Of a stretch of DNA of 64,000 nucleotides, positions 32,637 through 42,100 are shown piece after piece. The notes below the pieces were generated by a model. The model searched no databases. It worked only from the letters and a program-made list of their open reading frames with translations, and was not told the origin of the DNA. The translations under genes and the position numbers were made by a program. Numbering within the stretch: the stretch's first letter is position 1; every line of letters begins with the position of its first letter. Origin of the DNA: Mucilaginibacter psychrotolerans (lineage in GTDB: Bacteria > Bacteroidota > Bacteroidia > Sphingobacteriales > Sphingobacteriaceae); assembly GCF_004519315.1 (NCBI RefSeq), contig NZ_SOZE01000012.1, positions 62,001 to 126,000 of the forward strand, written 5' to 3'.

Positions 32637-35540
32637 TCAACCTGCATTTTTTAACTTTTGGATGATCTTCTTCAAGCTTTCTGTAGACTCCCAAATGTTC
32701 AAAAGGGCAATAACATGCTCTAATGCAATTTTACTTTTATTGATAGCTAACACCTCGGCGTAAATTTCTAAAAGTTTTTTGCACCCGTTAATTGGAGTAT
32801 CGCCCATTTGTTCTACACAATGGCATAGCAGGCCTTCCAGGGCACTGTTATGCTTTTTGGATATTTGGAACATGTTGGCTATTATCAGGTCTGTAAAACG
32901 CTTCAAAGGTGCAAGCTCAATTCTTTCGTGCTTACCAATAATGCGCCCTATTGCATTGCTATCCAACAGTCCCTCGGCTACGCCTTTTATCCATAACTCA
33001 GCAGCATAGGTACGTACGGTTTTATCGCTGCTGATCATACAGGTAGCCACAAACAAATGAGACATGGTTCCGTACCGGTAATTTAAGGTTAAAAGGGTTT
33101 CGAGTGTATAAATGACCAGTCTTTTGTCGTTCTCACCCATAAAATCCACATAGTGGAAACCCTTATTAATAATATGGGCCAGGAGGATATCCGGCTGCCT
33201 TGGCATTAAATATAGAAGGCGTTTAATGTCGTTATGTTCTGCCGAGATATATTCAAACTTGAGTTCTGTATAATCGTAAACCGATGGCTCGATTTCCTTT
33301 TGGCCAGGAAGTAGTTTATTGAGTACCGCTTTAAAGGTTGAGGTTTTTTTTTGTTTATCACCAAAATTAACCCTGATAATTTTTTGTTTGTCGGGAATGT
33401 TTACATACTCCTTTAAATTGTAATTGTATTCTTTCCTAAAATAGTCTTCCACCTTTGATTCCCAACCAAACTCCCCGTTAAGATAGGGTTGCGATAAACC
33501 GGTAAGCGAACTCCACTCGGCATCGATATTCGGCGATGATTTGGCAACGCCGGCCATCAGCCAGGCTGTTTTACATTTGTAACTGTCTTTAGCGTGATTA
33601 TCTTCACCCAACACGAATCCCATGAATGCCCGGTATTCACCGGTAAGCTTTTCATCAGCTAATTTGAGCGCCTCTTCTGGATGATTTGGAAGGCAACGCG
33701 CAATGGCGACTTGCAGATCCATTTCCCCCGGCATAACATTGGCTTTTTGATACAGGCTCAAACGTTCAATAAGCGCAACGGCCGAAACCCAACAGGGTTC
33801 GTGAGTGGGTGTAGACAACAGGGGCAGGTTTATTTTTCGCTCCAGCATGAAAAAGGCATTCAACAAAATATGTTTATGCGGTTTGTACCCTAATGAATGC
33901 GTATAAACATCCCAGGGCTTTATGCCGCCAAGCCGAGTTTGATAACCACTCCAATTGGCTTTCTTATCATCCTCTAACTTTACAAATGTTTTTTGCATTT
34001 GCCGTATAGGTTCAGCGGCAAATGGGGTAAAGTTCACCAACAGTTGGCCATAACTTATAAAAAACTTAGCCAACATATTATCCAGATAACCCATAGTACT
34101 GTTCCAATCGCTGGTTATGATTTTATAGGCGCGCTGAAATGCCGGCATCAGCTTCAGGATGTTATCCGCTGTCATTTTATGCTGAAATTTGAGGACGGCG
34201 GCGGGGAGCAGGTCAAAATGGTAAGTTTCATTCTGATCAAATGACTGGCTGGCTAAAAAAACAAAATCATCGAAGTTTTCCGGCATCCTGATTTCGATAA
34301 TGCTTGCTTCGGAATCGGGCAAGGCATCTTCTGTTAAGCTGTTTTCGTTTACAAACGCTATAGCAAAACCGATTAAAATATCCCTTGCTTCAGAAAACAA
34401 AGCGTCGTAATAGGTTTGAATGGTTTCTTTTAGCGTATCAACCTGAGTGTGGCCGTATTTCTGTATCAGTTTGGCCGCCCTTAGCTGGAGGCTGTTATCC
34501 TGGTGGATAAATGCCTGGCAGGCGATGACGCAAATTTGTTCGCGCTGATCGGGGTGCTTTTTAGCTAGCTTATCCAACGTCATTAACGCACCGGCCACCA
34601 CTGTTTTGGATTCTGATGTTAACAGGGCGACAGCATAATCTAAATAAGCATCAACTAAGAATTCCTTTTCATCGGTCAGATCCTTTAAGTATTTGGCTGA
34701 TGTATTTACCACTTTGCTGTGTGGAGAATTAAGCGCCTGGAATAACGCTTCCTGCAGTTCTTTGACTTCGGCTTTTGTGGGTTCTAGTTTTATGAATAGT
34801 TCGATAAACCAACCCGACAAAGTTTGATTGAAATTATTATTACTGGCCTTTAGCGATACTTTCAGCAGGCGTTTTCGGTCGATCTTGTTTTCGTCCGTGT
34901 ACTTTTTAAAAGTATCTATCCATAGCCCGTCTTTGCTTTTTTCGGGTAAGTTGATATACCGGTAACTCCAATTAACCCCAGACTCGTGCTCGAAGATATA
35001 CCAGATATGTTCTTTTAAAGTAATCTCGCGTTTGAGGAGGTTTTCGGGCACATATTTGTGTTCCCGCAATTTCGATTCAATAATATAATTTGGCAATATT
35101 TTGGCAATCAACGCTGGGGTTTCAATTACATAATTTTGTTCCACCAACTCCATGTACCAATCATAATTTAGAAAGTAGGGTGTAAAATCCTGATTGGCAT
35201 AACTATTGATGAAATCGCTAAACCAGGCAGGGCAGTACCAGGGCAAAATGGTATCTAAGGTTTCTTTGTTAATAACGCCCCAGTTGCTTTGCTCGAAATC
35301 TTTTTGATTGTGGCACACAAAGCCGGCAATGCCCAGGACGTTACGTTGCGCGTTTGACCATTTTGGCCGAACACTGCCTATACCAGCTTCCTGGCTGAAA
35401 GCAGAGTAGACTTTAAAAAGCCTTTTAAGGGCCGGTACCAGTTCTTTCTTTTGCGCTTTATCCAGCTTTTGCAAAAACGGAATTAACTCCGCTTCCTTGT
35501 CATTCTCCAGCAGATTAGTAAAGTCTTGGGTAATCGTCAT
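32637..35540 (-). CDS. DUF6493 helical-repeat protein
   Basis: A 967-residue cytoplasmic protein, almost entirely alpha-helical with HEAT-like stretches, for example 265-400 (ALNSPHSKVVNTSAKYLKDL, AVALLTSESKTVVAGALMTL, FIHQDNSLQLRAAKLIQKYG). The N-terminal part (MTITQDFTNLLENDKEAELI) and the overall length match proteins labelled DUF6493. No catalytic motif visible. Its gene starts 6 nt after a SWIM zinc-finger gene, a pairing that recurs in bacteria, sometimes with MoxR ATPase and VWA genes; these are absent here. Function unknown. Confidence 0.8.
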   Translation of the reverse strand: MTITQDFTNLLENDKEAELIPFLQKLDKAQKKELVPALKRLFKVYSAFSQEAGIGSVRPKWSNAQRNVLGIAGFVCHNQKDFEQSNWGVINKETLDTILPWYCPAWFSDFINSYANQDFTPYFLNYDWYMELVEQNYVIETPALIAKILPNYIIESKLREHKYVPENLLKREITLKEHIWYIFEHESGVNWSYRYINLPEKSKDGLWIDTFKKYTDENKIDRKRLLKVSLKASNNNFNQTLSGWFIELFIKLEPTKAEVKELQEALFQALNSPHSKVVNTSAKYLKDLTDEKEFLVDAYLDYAVALLTSESKTVVAGALMTLDKLAKKHPDQREQICVIACQAFIHQDNSLQLRAAKLIQKYGHTQVDTLKETIQTYYDALFSEARDILIGFAIAFVNENSLTEDALPDSEASIIEIRMPENFDDFVFLASQSFDQNETYHFDLLPAAVLKFQHKMTADNILKLMPAFQRAYKIITSDWNSTMGYLDNMLAKFFISYGQLLVNFTPFAAEPIRQMQKTFVKLEDDKKANWSGYQTRLGGIKPWDVYTHSLGYKPHKHILLNAFFMLERKINLPLLSTPTHEPCWVSAVALIERLSLYQKANVMPGEMDLQVAIARCLPNHPEEALKLADEKLTGEYRAFMGFVLGEDNHAKDSYKCKTAWLMAGVAKSSPNIDAEWSSLTGLSQPYLNGEFGWESKVEDYFRKEYNYNLKEYVNIPDKQKIIRVNFGDKQKKTSTFKAVLNKLLPGQKEIEPSVYDYTELKFEYISAEHNDIKRLLYLMPRQPDILLAHIINKGFHYVDFMGENDKRLVIYTLETLLTLNYRYGTMSHLFVATCMISSDKTVRTYAAELWIKGVAEGLLDSNAIGRIIGKHERIELAPLKRFTDLIIANMFQISKKHNSALEGLLCHCVEQMGDTPINGCKKLLEIYAEVLAINKSKIALEHVIALLNIWESTESLKKIIQKLKNAG

Positions 35541-35546
35541 GGCAGT

Positions 35547-36887
35547 TTAGTTAATGATTAATTTTTTCACTGCCAATATATGTTTGCAAACGCCCCGCTC
35601 TCCCTGGTTTTTGCTAAACCAGGTACAGGTACATTGTTCTCTATCCCCGTTCAGAATAACGATGTGCTTAACGCCACTGCCTTCTACCTGCGCCTCCACT
35701 TTATTACTTTCCCGCGATACAATTTTAACCTTCCCTTCAAGCAGTAGTTTTTCGGCGTCCTTTAATCTCGGGTTAAGGCTCATAATACGGCTCAGCTTAA
35801 ATGGTAGCCTGCGGTAAAAGAAATTGTTTTCGTCCAGGTCGTAGCCTAAAAGCCCAATTGCAGAAAGGCGGCCGGTAATATTCGCCACCTTTTGCAGGTC
35901 AAGCCCTTCGTTAACGGCAAGCAGGGTGGCATTAAATTCCTGATTGGCGTAACTATAATTGTCTACAAGCTCTACCCAATTATCAGGCACATCTTCTATC
36001 AGCGACTCCAACCCGGCACCCTCGCCCGAAAACCCGCGCCAGGTATCGCGCGATAACGACAAGGTAAATCTTATAGCGCCAATATAAACCTGCCAGGTTG
36101 TGGCCTGCATGGTAGCATGAGGGAATACCCTTAACTCATCTGCTATTGCTAACAGAGGCTCAATTAGTTTTAAGCGGTGTAAGCCGCCAACAGTAATGGC
36201 ATCATTAGATTTTACCGGGGAAAACATTGGCTTGCCGCCCCTTATTAATAGATAATAATCTGTTTTAGGTTTACCGCTTGGTATGGTTTTAAATAGCTGC
36301 AGCGCCTGCAGGCGGTTAAACGAATGTACCTTTTCAGACTCGGAAAGAAACATTTGTACGGAGGTTAGCGCTTTTATCCATTTAACAGGCAGCGGGACTT
36401 TCCGCTCAATTACTTTTTCGTTTTCGCGATGCAGGCCTACTTCTTTTTGCCCGATAGATAGCAACACGTTTTCGTTTTTACGGACATTGCTTAAGGCCGA
36501 AAGCATTGGCTGGTTAAAATCAACGTTGGTTGTACCGCTTTCTAAAAATTCGCCGTCGTGCCCATCGCCTAAAACATCTACCCGCGCATAAACCCCTGCG
36601 CAATGAGAAAACCCCTCAAACCTAATCTTCTCATTGCCGGCCGTAACAATAGGGTCTTTTAAGAGCGCAAGCTGAAACGGGGAAAGATTGAAACTGGACT
36701 GCACAACATTGGAAAGCGTAAGCAAGCACCGTGCAGTTGTGTACGGATCAGTTAAACGCCCCCAAAAAAAACAGGGTGCATCCTTTTTTTGTACTTCGCT
36801 ATATTTGGCTAAAAACAATTCGTCTAAAGACGCTGACTTGTTGAAAGCCGAAGATCTGTTGTATTGGTAAGTGATGGTATCAGACAT
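35547..36887 (-). CDS. SWIM zinc-finger protein
   Basis: A 446-residue cytoplasmic protein from ATG 36887 (MSDTITYQYN...); an earlier frame start at 36902 adds five residues. The C-terminus carries a SWIM finger, HIVILNGDREQCTCTWFSKN then GVCKHILAVKKL, giving C-x-C ... C-x-H zinc ligands at about residues 421, 423, 435 and 437. The rest is a conserved but uncharacterised region seen in SWIM proteins paired with DUF6493. SWIM fingers bind DNA or proteins. First gene of a two-gene operon; upstream lies a repeat copy and AT-rich DNA. Confidence 0.88.
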   Translation of the reverse strand: MSDTITYQYNRSSAFNKSASLDELFLAKYSEVQKKDAPCFFWGRLTDPYTTARCLLTLSNVVQSSFNLSPFQLALLKDPIVTAGNEKIRFEGFSHCAGVYARVDVLGDGHDGEFLESGTTNVDFNQPMLSALSNVRKNENVLLSIGQKEVGLHRENEKVIERKVPLPVKWIKALTSVQMFLSESEKVHSFNRLQALQLFKTIPSGKPKTDYYLLIRGGKPMFSPVKSNDAITVGGLHRLKLIEPLLAIADELRVFPHATMQATTWQVYIGAIRFTLSLSRDTWRGFSGEGAGLESLIEDVPDNWVELVDNYSYANQEFNATLLAVNEGLDLQKVANITGRLSAIGLLGYDLDENNFFYRRLPFKLSRIMSLNPRLKDAEKLLLEGKVKIVSRESNKVEAQVEGSGVKHIVILNGDREQCTCTWFSKNQGERGVCKHILAVKKLIIN

Positions 36888-37000
36888 GGTGATAAGGAGC
36901 AAGGTAATAAATAACTAAAATAGGCAGAATTTTGATTAAGTGGCATAAAAGTATTTCAACACTTGAGCAAAAAATTGCATAGAAGCCCCCAGCTGCCCCC

Positions 37001-37170
37001 CCCCCGCTGCCGCAAGCGTCCCCGCTGGTGGCTTGCTTGCAGAGTAACTGCATTGCAAGCCGCCCTGCTTATCGGGGATTATTAATATTTTTATTTTGGG
37101 GCGAAGGTATTACTGAGCTCCCTTTGGTCGGTTGTCTCACGTACCTCGCAATGATGTGGTGGTGAAGTGG
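37001..37170 (-). repeat. Dispersed 268-bp repeat, copy C (inverted, internally deleted)
   Basis: Read on the minus strand this block matches copies A and B at both ends (the CCCGATAAGCAGGGCGGCTTGC region and the GACAACCGACCAAAGGGAGC region), but about 100 bp present in A between the GACAACCG tract and the GCGAGTATCC tract are missing. It lies 20 kb from A and B. Confidence 0.75.
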
Positions 37171-37275
37171 GCTTCTATTGTGCTCGTGCTGTCCCCTAAT
37201 TCCAATTTCGCCCCAGCTGCCGCTTGCGGTAGCAATGGCCAGTTAAGAAGAAATCGTGATGAAATAGCTTTACAA

Positions 37276-37311
37276 AAGTGTTTCACTTTTTGGGCAAAAA
37301 GTGAAACACTT
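37276..37311. terminator. Perfect 16-bp hairpin with GTGTTTC/GAAACAC arms
   Basis: AAGTGTTTCACTTTTT (37276-37291) pairs completely with 37296-37311 around GGGC. On the plus side it is followed by an irregular T-rich tract (TATTTTTGTATTTTTTATTT). It may serve as a terminator, yet no plus-strand gene precedes it, and it lies 212 bp beyond the stop of the minus-strand TPR gene. Confidence 0.5.
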
Positions 37312-37432
37312 ATTTTTGTATTTTTTATTTAACACCCTAATAAATAGCAATTTAGGTTGTTTACCTCCATAAATGATACTGTTCCGCGTTTTTTTATAAC
37401 AAATTGATTATCAATGATATTTACAAAAAAAG

Positions 37433-37467
37433 CGTTTCGCGTGTTTCACTCGCGCGAAACGAAACAC
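37433..37467. repeat. Palindromic cluster with alternative stems
   Basis: CGTTTCGCG (37433-37441) pairs with CGCGAAACG (37453-37461), while GTGTTTC (37441-37447) can pair with GAAACAC (37461-37467). The two stems are mutually exclusive. The GTGTTTCACT word is shared with the hairpin at 37276. It lies 57 bp downstream of the TPR gene. Confidence 0.5.
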
Positions 37468-37523
37468 TTTGTTTAACGCACCGTACAAAACAACCCTAAA
37501 CCCAGATGTAATGCAAGCCCGCC

Positions 37524-38309
37524 CTAAAAATCAAGCGCTTCATCCCCGGTGTTCATTGCTTCGAATTTGGCTGTTAAAAAGCCATAAACCGGTATTTTTA
37601 AAAGTGTGGTACCGTATTGTGTTATCAGGTTGTAATCCTCGTTAATCAGGGCATCCATATAACGGTCTGCAGAGGCGATATCGCCAATTATGGAATAATA
37701 GCGGCACATTATGCCGTAATAATTCGCAGCCAGCTCTATGTTAAATTCTGTTTGGCCGGGATATATATCTGCCAAATCGGCCTTATTATCAAACACGGCC
37801 GGTATTTCATCATTCCTGCCCTGGTCTAAAAGTATATCGGCGAAATCTACGCGGTGAGGCAGGTAATCAGGAAACCTATTATACGTTCTTTCCAAAATCA
37901 CATCGCTCTCATCAAACTGATTATTATGGGTGTAAGCAAATTGTAACAGGAAATAAAACTGTTCGCGTTGCGGGTATTTCTCTATGGCCTGCAATAATTG
38001 GGGTATGGCCTGTTCATAATTCTGATCGTCAAAAACCAACTGCTTCAACAAATTGAATTCTGCTTCCTCGGCATCGTTATCAAAAGTTTCGTACAAAGTG
38101 TTCTCTTCCTTATCAACTAATGTGTAGCCGGTACCGATGGGCTGCCCGGCGACAGGGTTGCCATCCTGGTACCCGTTGCCTATGAACTCCTTGTAAGTTT
38201 CATTCGTCTTTTTTATGAGGTTCAGCATCTGCAAATTGGTGGCTTCTTCTCCATCTAGCATATCTTCCAGGTCGTCGTCATCATCGTCCCAGTCATCGTC
38301 ATCAAACAC
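37524..38309 (-). CDS. TPR-containing acidic protein, probably the 3' part of a disrupted gene
   Basis: A frame of 261 residues that begins only at GTG 38309 and opens with an unusually acidic tract (FDDDDWDDDDDDLEDML). From about residue 85 it shows tetratricopeptide-like helical pairs (EEAEFNLLKQLVFDDQNYEQ, AIPQLLQAIEKYPQREQFYF, FDESDVILERTYNRFPDYL). In related Bacteroidetes proteins, as I recall them, such a C-terminus follows an N-terminal domain like that encoded just upstream in another frame. The two frames overlap by 55 nt at 38255-38309. It is either the tail of a frameshifted or deleted gene or a remodelled short gene. Confidence 0.6.
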   Translation of the reverse strand: MFDDDDWDDDDDDLEDMLDGEEATNLQMLNLIKKTNETYKEFIGNGYQDGNPVAGQPIGTGYTLVDKEENTLYETFDNDAEEAEFNLLKQLVFDDQNYEQAIPQLLQAIEKYPQREQFYFLLQFAYTHNNQFDESDVILERTYNRFPDYLPHRVDFADILLDQGRNDEIPAVFDNKADLADIYPGQTEFNIELAANYYGIMCRYYSIIGDIASADRYMDALINEDYNLITQYGTTLLKIPVYGFLTAKFEAMNTGDEALDF

Positions 38310-38506
38310 AGATACTTGCCTACAGTTATATTACCGGTTACATGCCTGCGCGCTATAAGTATACTGCATATACCGGCACTCTCCCACTCTTCAGTAATAA
38401 GGCATTCGTGTAAAGGCAGCGAGCGTGCCTGGTTTTTGATGTAATTTTCGGCGGTTAGCGCAACCGGCCTAAACGGGACTACTTTACCTTTCTTTTTCTG
38501 AGCCAT
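38255..38506 (-). pseudogene. N-terminal fragment of the same disrupted gene
   Basis: From ATG 38506 the frame reads MAQKKKGKVVPFRPVALTAE, then YIKNQARSLPLHECLITEEW and ARRHVTGNITVGKY, a start seen in longer Bacteroidetes proteins whose next residues continue as a hydrophobic YLVD-type segment. Here it runs instead into LCL and a string of Met/Thr (MTMTGTMMTTTW), which is the acidic TPR tract read in the wrong frame. A deletion with frameshift at about 38309-38320 would explain this. Assignment is from memory of the family pattern. Confidence 0.55.
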
Positions 38507-38675
38507 AGGGTGTTTAATATTGGCCGGAGCAAAAAAAATCCGGCGGAAGTCTGCCGGCAAATATCCCAAAAAATGATTTTATCAGATAAGCGAATTTGTT
38601 ACATTTTCAAAAGATAATGGTTTGGGTTTGTGTGGCGCTAAAGCCGTCCCGTTGGGGTGAAGGCCTTCCGCTTCA

Positions 38676-39041
38676 CTATTCGCCTAACTGCCTTTTTATG
38701 GCATCAAGCAACTGGTCTACATCAAATGGTTTTGCAATGAAATCATTTGGCGCGCCGGGTAAATTAAGCACCGCAGCAAGATCGTGTGTGCCCGAGATAA
38801 GGATAACCGGCAATAAATTGGTAAGATGGTTTTCTTTTATTTCTCTGCAAATGGTGCGCCCATCCATATCGGCAAGCATCACATCCATTAAAATAAGATC
38901 GGGGGTAAAATCTTTGATGTGGTTAAATACGGTGTCGCCGCAGTTTAAGGTTTTCACCTCATAGCCGTTTTCGGTTAACAAGTAAGCAACAACATCTAAA
39001 ATATCATCGTCATCATCTAAAACCAATATCTTTTTGCTCAT
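38676..39041 (-). CDS. Stand-alone response-regulator receiver
   Basis: A 121-residue CheY-like domain without output domain. Acidic pocket LVLDDDDDIL (about 6-15), phospho-acceptor Asp52-54 in LILMDVMLADMDG, switch Ser in VILISGTHD and the conserved Lys in FIAKPFDVDQL are present. It lies 98 bp downstream of the CheB-CheR-kinase hybrid on the same strand and is its likely phosphorylation target. It would signal by protein interaction. Confidence 0.93.
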   Translation of the reverse strand: MSKKILVLDDDDDILDVVAYLLTENGYEVKTLNCGDTVFNHIKDFTPDLILMDVMLADMDGRTICREIKENHLTNLLPVILISGTHDLAAVLNLPGAPNDFIAKPFDVDQLLDAIKRQLGE

Positions 39042-39139
39042 AAATCAAGGTAGAATAGTATCGGCAACAGATAGCCAATTATGGTGCCAGCATTATGATT
39101 TTTGCTATTTAAATATTTATTTACCAGTTATTTATTAAA

Positions 39140-42100
39140 TCAGTTTAAAAACGGCGTTATGGCTGGCGCTTCCGTTTCTATTTTGAGGTAGATCATAAAA
39201 TCAGAGCCCACACCCGGCTCACTTTCTACAACAATTTTACCTCCCGCGGCATTTACTATTTTTTTGGCCAGGTACAGCCCTATGCCATGCCCCTCTACAT
39301 CCTGGTTTAGCCGGCCATACATATCAAAAATTTTGTCGATACCGCGTTTAGGGATGCCTTTCCCGTTATCCTTTACCGATAAAACAACCATATCGCCTTC
39401 CTGCCAGGTAAGGATGGTAATTACCGGGCTTTCTTCGCTTCTGAACTTGATAGCGTTTGAAATGAGGTTATAAACAATGCTCCTGAGGTTCTTTTTAGAA
39501 AAAAGGATCTGCTTAACGGCCAGGTTTCTGGTAATTACTGCGCCCGATGCGTTAATCTTGTTTTCGAGGCTCCATTCTATGTTATTCATTATTTCATCAA
39601 GGTCCACCATTTCCATGGCTATCATATCATTCTCCACCTTGGCTATCGTAGCAATATCGGTTATCAGTTCGCGGAACTTTTTAACGGAGCCATTAATGAT
39701 ATTCAAAAAATCCATCAGCTTAACATCGGTTAAGGTTATTCTGTTCATGATATTGATGCTGGTTTCTATATTGCTAAGCGGAGCCAGCAGATCGTGCGAG
39801 GCGGCGTGGATAAAATGGTCCAGATCGGTATTAATGCGCAGCAGCGTTTTGTTCTTTTTATCAATTTCCTGTTCGTTACGCTTTAGCTCGGTAATGTCAT
39901 TAAAGGTGATGATCGCGCCGCTGTTGGTGTTATCGGCCAGCAGGTAGGGCATCGTCATGATCTGATACCATTTGCCGTTGTTGGTTTCAATTTCTTTGGT
40001 GATAACAGAGCCATCGTGCAGCACCTGCCTGATATCATCAATGATGGTTTCGAATTTGATATTGGTAGATATATTACTCAGCGGCCTGCCAATGTCCGTT
40101 TCCAGCAGGTTTATCTGTTTTGTTGTGCCTGGCGAAAAACGCATCAATTGCAGGTCGTTATTAATAAATAGCTGCCCGTTTACATTGCTCCTGAAATAAT
40201 TATTCAGGTCCTCGTTAATTTCCAGCAGTTCTTTGTTCTTTAACTGGTAGTCGGCATTAATGGTATGCAGTTCTTCATTTACAGATTGCATCTCTTCATT
40301 AGTGCTCTGCATCTCTTCGTTGGCCGATATCAGCTCCTCATTAAACGATTGCATGTTTTCGTTAGAGGCATCAAGCCTTTCGTAGGATAAATGCAGTTTA
40401 TCTTTCAGCTCCTTTAGCTCTGCCTCCAGGTTTTTGGTGTACTGATCGAGGTATAGAGTTTCATTATATACCGTATCATCTTTGGCGGGATTAGTTTTAT
40501 CTTTGGTAAAGGTTGCCATCAATAGTTTTTGCTCGCCTTTAACTTCTAAGGCGCTAACCGAAAGATTAACTTTAAATATCTTATTGCCCTCTTTAATTTT
40601 TACGCCCTTCACGGCAGCATTTTCGCCATCTTTTAAAACACTGCTGCTTAAAGTATTGAACACCACAGCAAGAGGTTTGGGTAAGAGCTCGGTTAGGTTG
40701 GAGGTAAAATGCTTCTGGAGTAAATAAGTTGTAGTGTCGCCGTAGGCGCTTATCACCTGGTTATTTTCGTTCACACAAACGGCCAGGTAATCCAGCCCGG
40801 CGGCTAAGCTGATGTGCATCGCTTCTGACAACTCATGATTGGGATTTTTAGCGATATCACCGGTTGCAAAACGCGTAGGCGCCTTTTTAATATCCAAAAG
40901 ATCGGGCAAAGAAAAAGCATCGAAGTTTATCCCTCTCTTTTTTTCGAGATTTTTATAGATCTTCCATTTTTTATGAACTACCTGCAGATTCTTGAGTATC
41001 GGCATCGGATTTTCGCTGGATCCTAAAAACAAGTACCCATCCATTTTGAGCCCGAAAAGCAGCATAGTGAATACCTTTTTTTGCAGTACCGCCGTCATAT
41101 AAATGAGCAGGTTGCGGCAGCTGATAAAGTGCATATTGCAATAAGGCGGGTTTTTCACCAGATCGTGCTGGGCAAAAATCACCATCTTACGTATAACCGG
41201 GTTTACCCTGAATCCGTCTCCCTCTTTAATAAAGTATTTTTCCAGGCGTTCAGGCGAAACTTCTTTAGAAATTTTAGCACTATACAGTCCTTTACCGGCA
41301 TGCAGTAAAGCCGCACTATCAATATCGGTAGCAAATATCTTTACTACGCGGTCTTCCGCGCCATCCTTTAGCAGTTCGGCAATCAGTATGGCCAGCGAGT
41401 AAACCTCTTCACCTGTAGCACAGCCTGCAACCCATAGCTTCAATTCTTCGTCGGGCGAAAGCTTGTGTATTATATCGGGCAATACCTCTTTTTGTATAAG
41501 TTCAAAAGCCCCCTTATCCCTAAAAAACGAGGTTACACTAATGAGGAATTCCTTAGCAAGCGCCTCAACTTCAGCGGGTGTTGCTTTAAGGTAATCGAGA
41601 TAACTGCTGAGCGAGGTGAAATTGCCGGATGATGCACGCCTCTTAGTCCTGCGGAGTATGGTGGTTTGTTTGTAATCAGAAAAATCGAGTGGCGACGTTT
41701 CCTTGATCAGGTCGATAATGGCTTTTAAGTTGGTTTCATCATCCTTATCATCGGTTAAAAGCTCGCCCTCGTTTTTAACATAATCTTCTATAGCACCGGG
41801 CATTTGTGCCGGTTCTAAAACAAAATCTACCAAACCGGTAGCAATAGCGCTTGAGGGCATGCTGCCAAATTCGGATGTTGCCGGGTTGCGGGCCATGATC
41901 ATCCCTCCTGCTTTTTTGATGGCTTTAATACCATCGGTGCCATCACTGCCCAAGCCTGAAAGAATAACACCGATAGCCTTTTTACCGCAATCGGCAGCAA
42001 GCGATTCAAAAAAGTGATTGATGGTTAAATGCGGTCCTTTAACATGCTCCTTATCGGTTAAATATAAGGTACCATCGTTAATGGTCATGAATTTATTGTG

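Larger units (their letters stand above)
36888..37523. other. 636-bp intergenic region with repeat copy C and two hairpins
   Basis: After the leader of the SWIM gene (to about 36990) there is a truncated inverted copy of the 268-bp repeat (37001-37170), a perfect 16-bp hairpin (37276-37311) and a second palindromic cluster (37433-37467). A plus-strand frame at 37132-37332 overlaps these and has no coding features. Remaining sequence is AT-rich without recognised signals. Confidence 0.7.
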
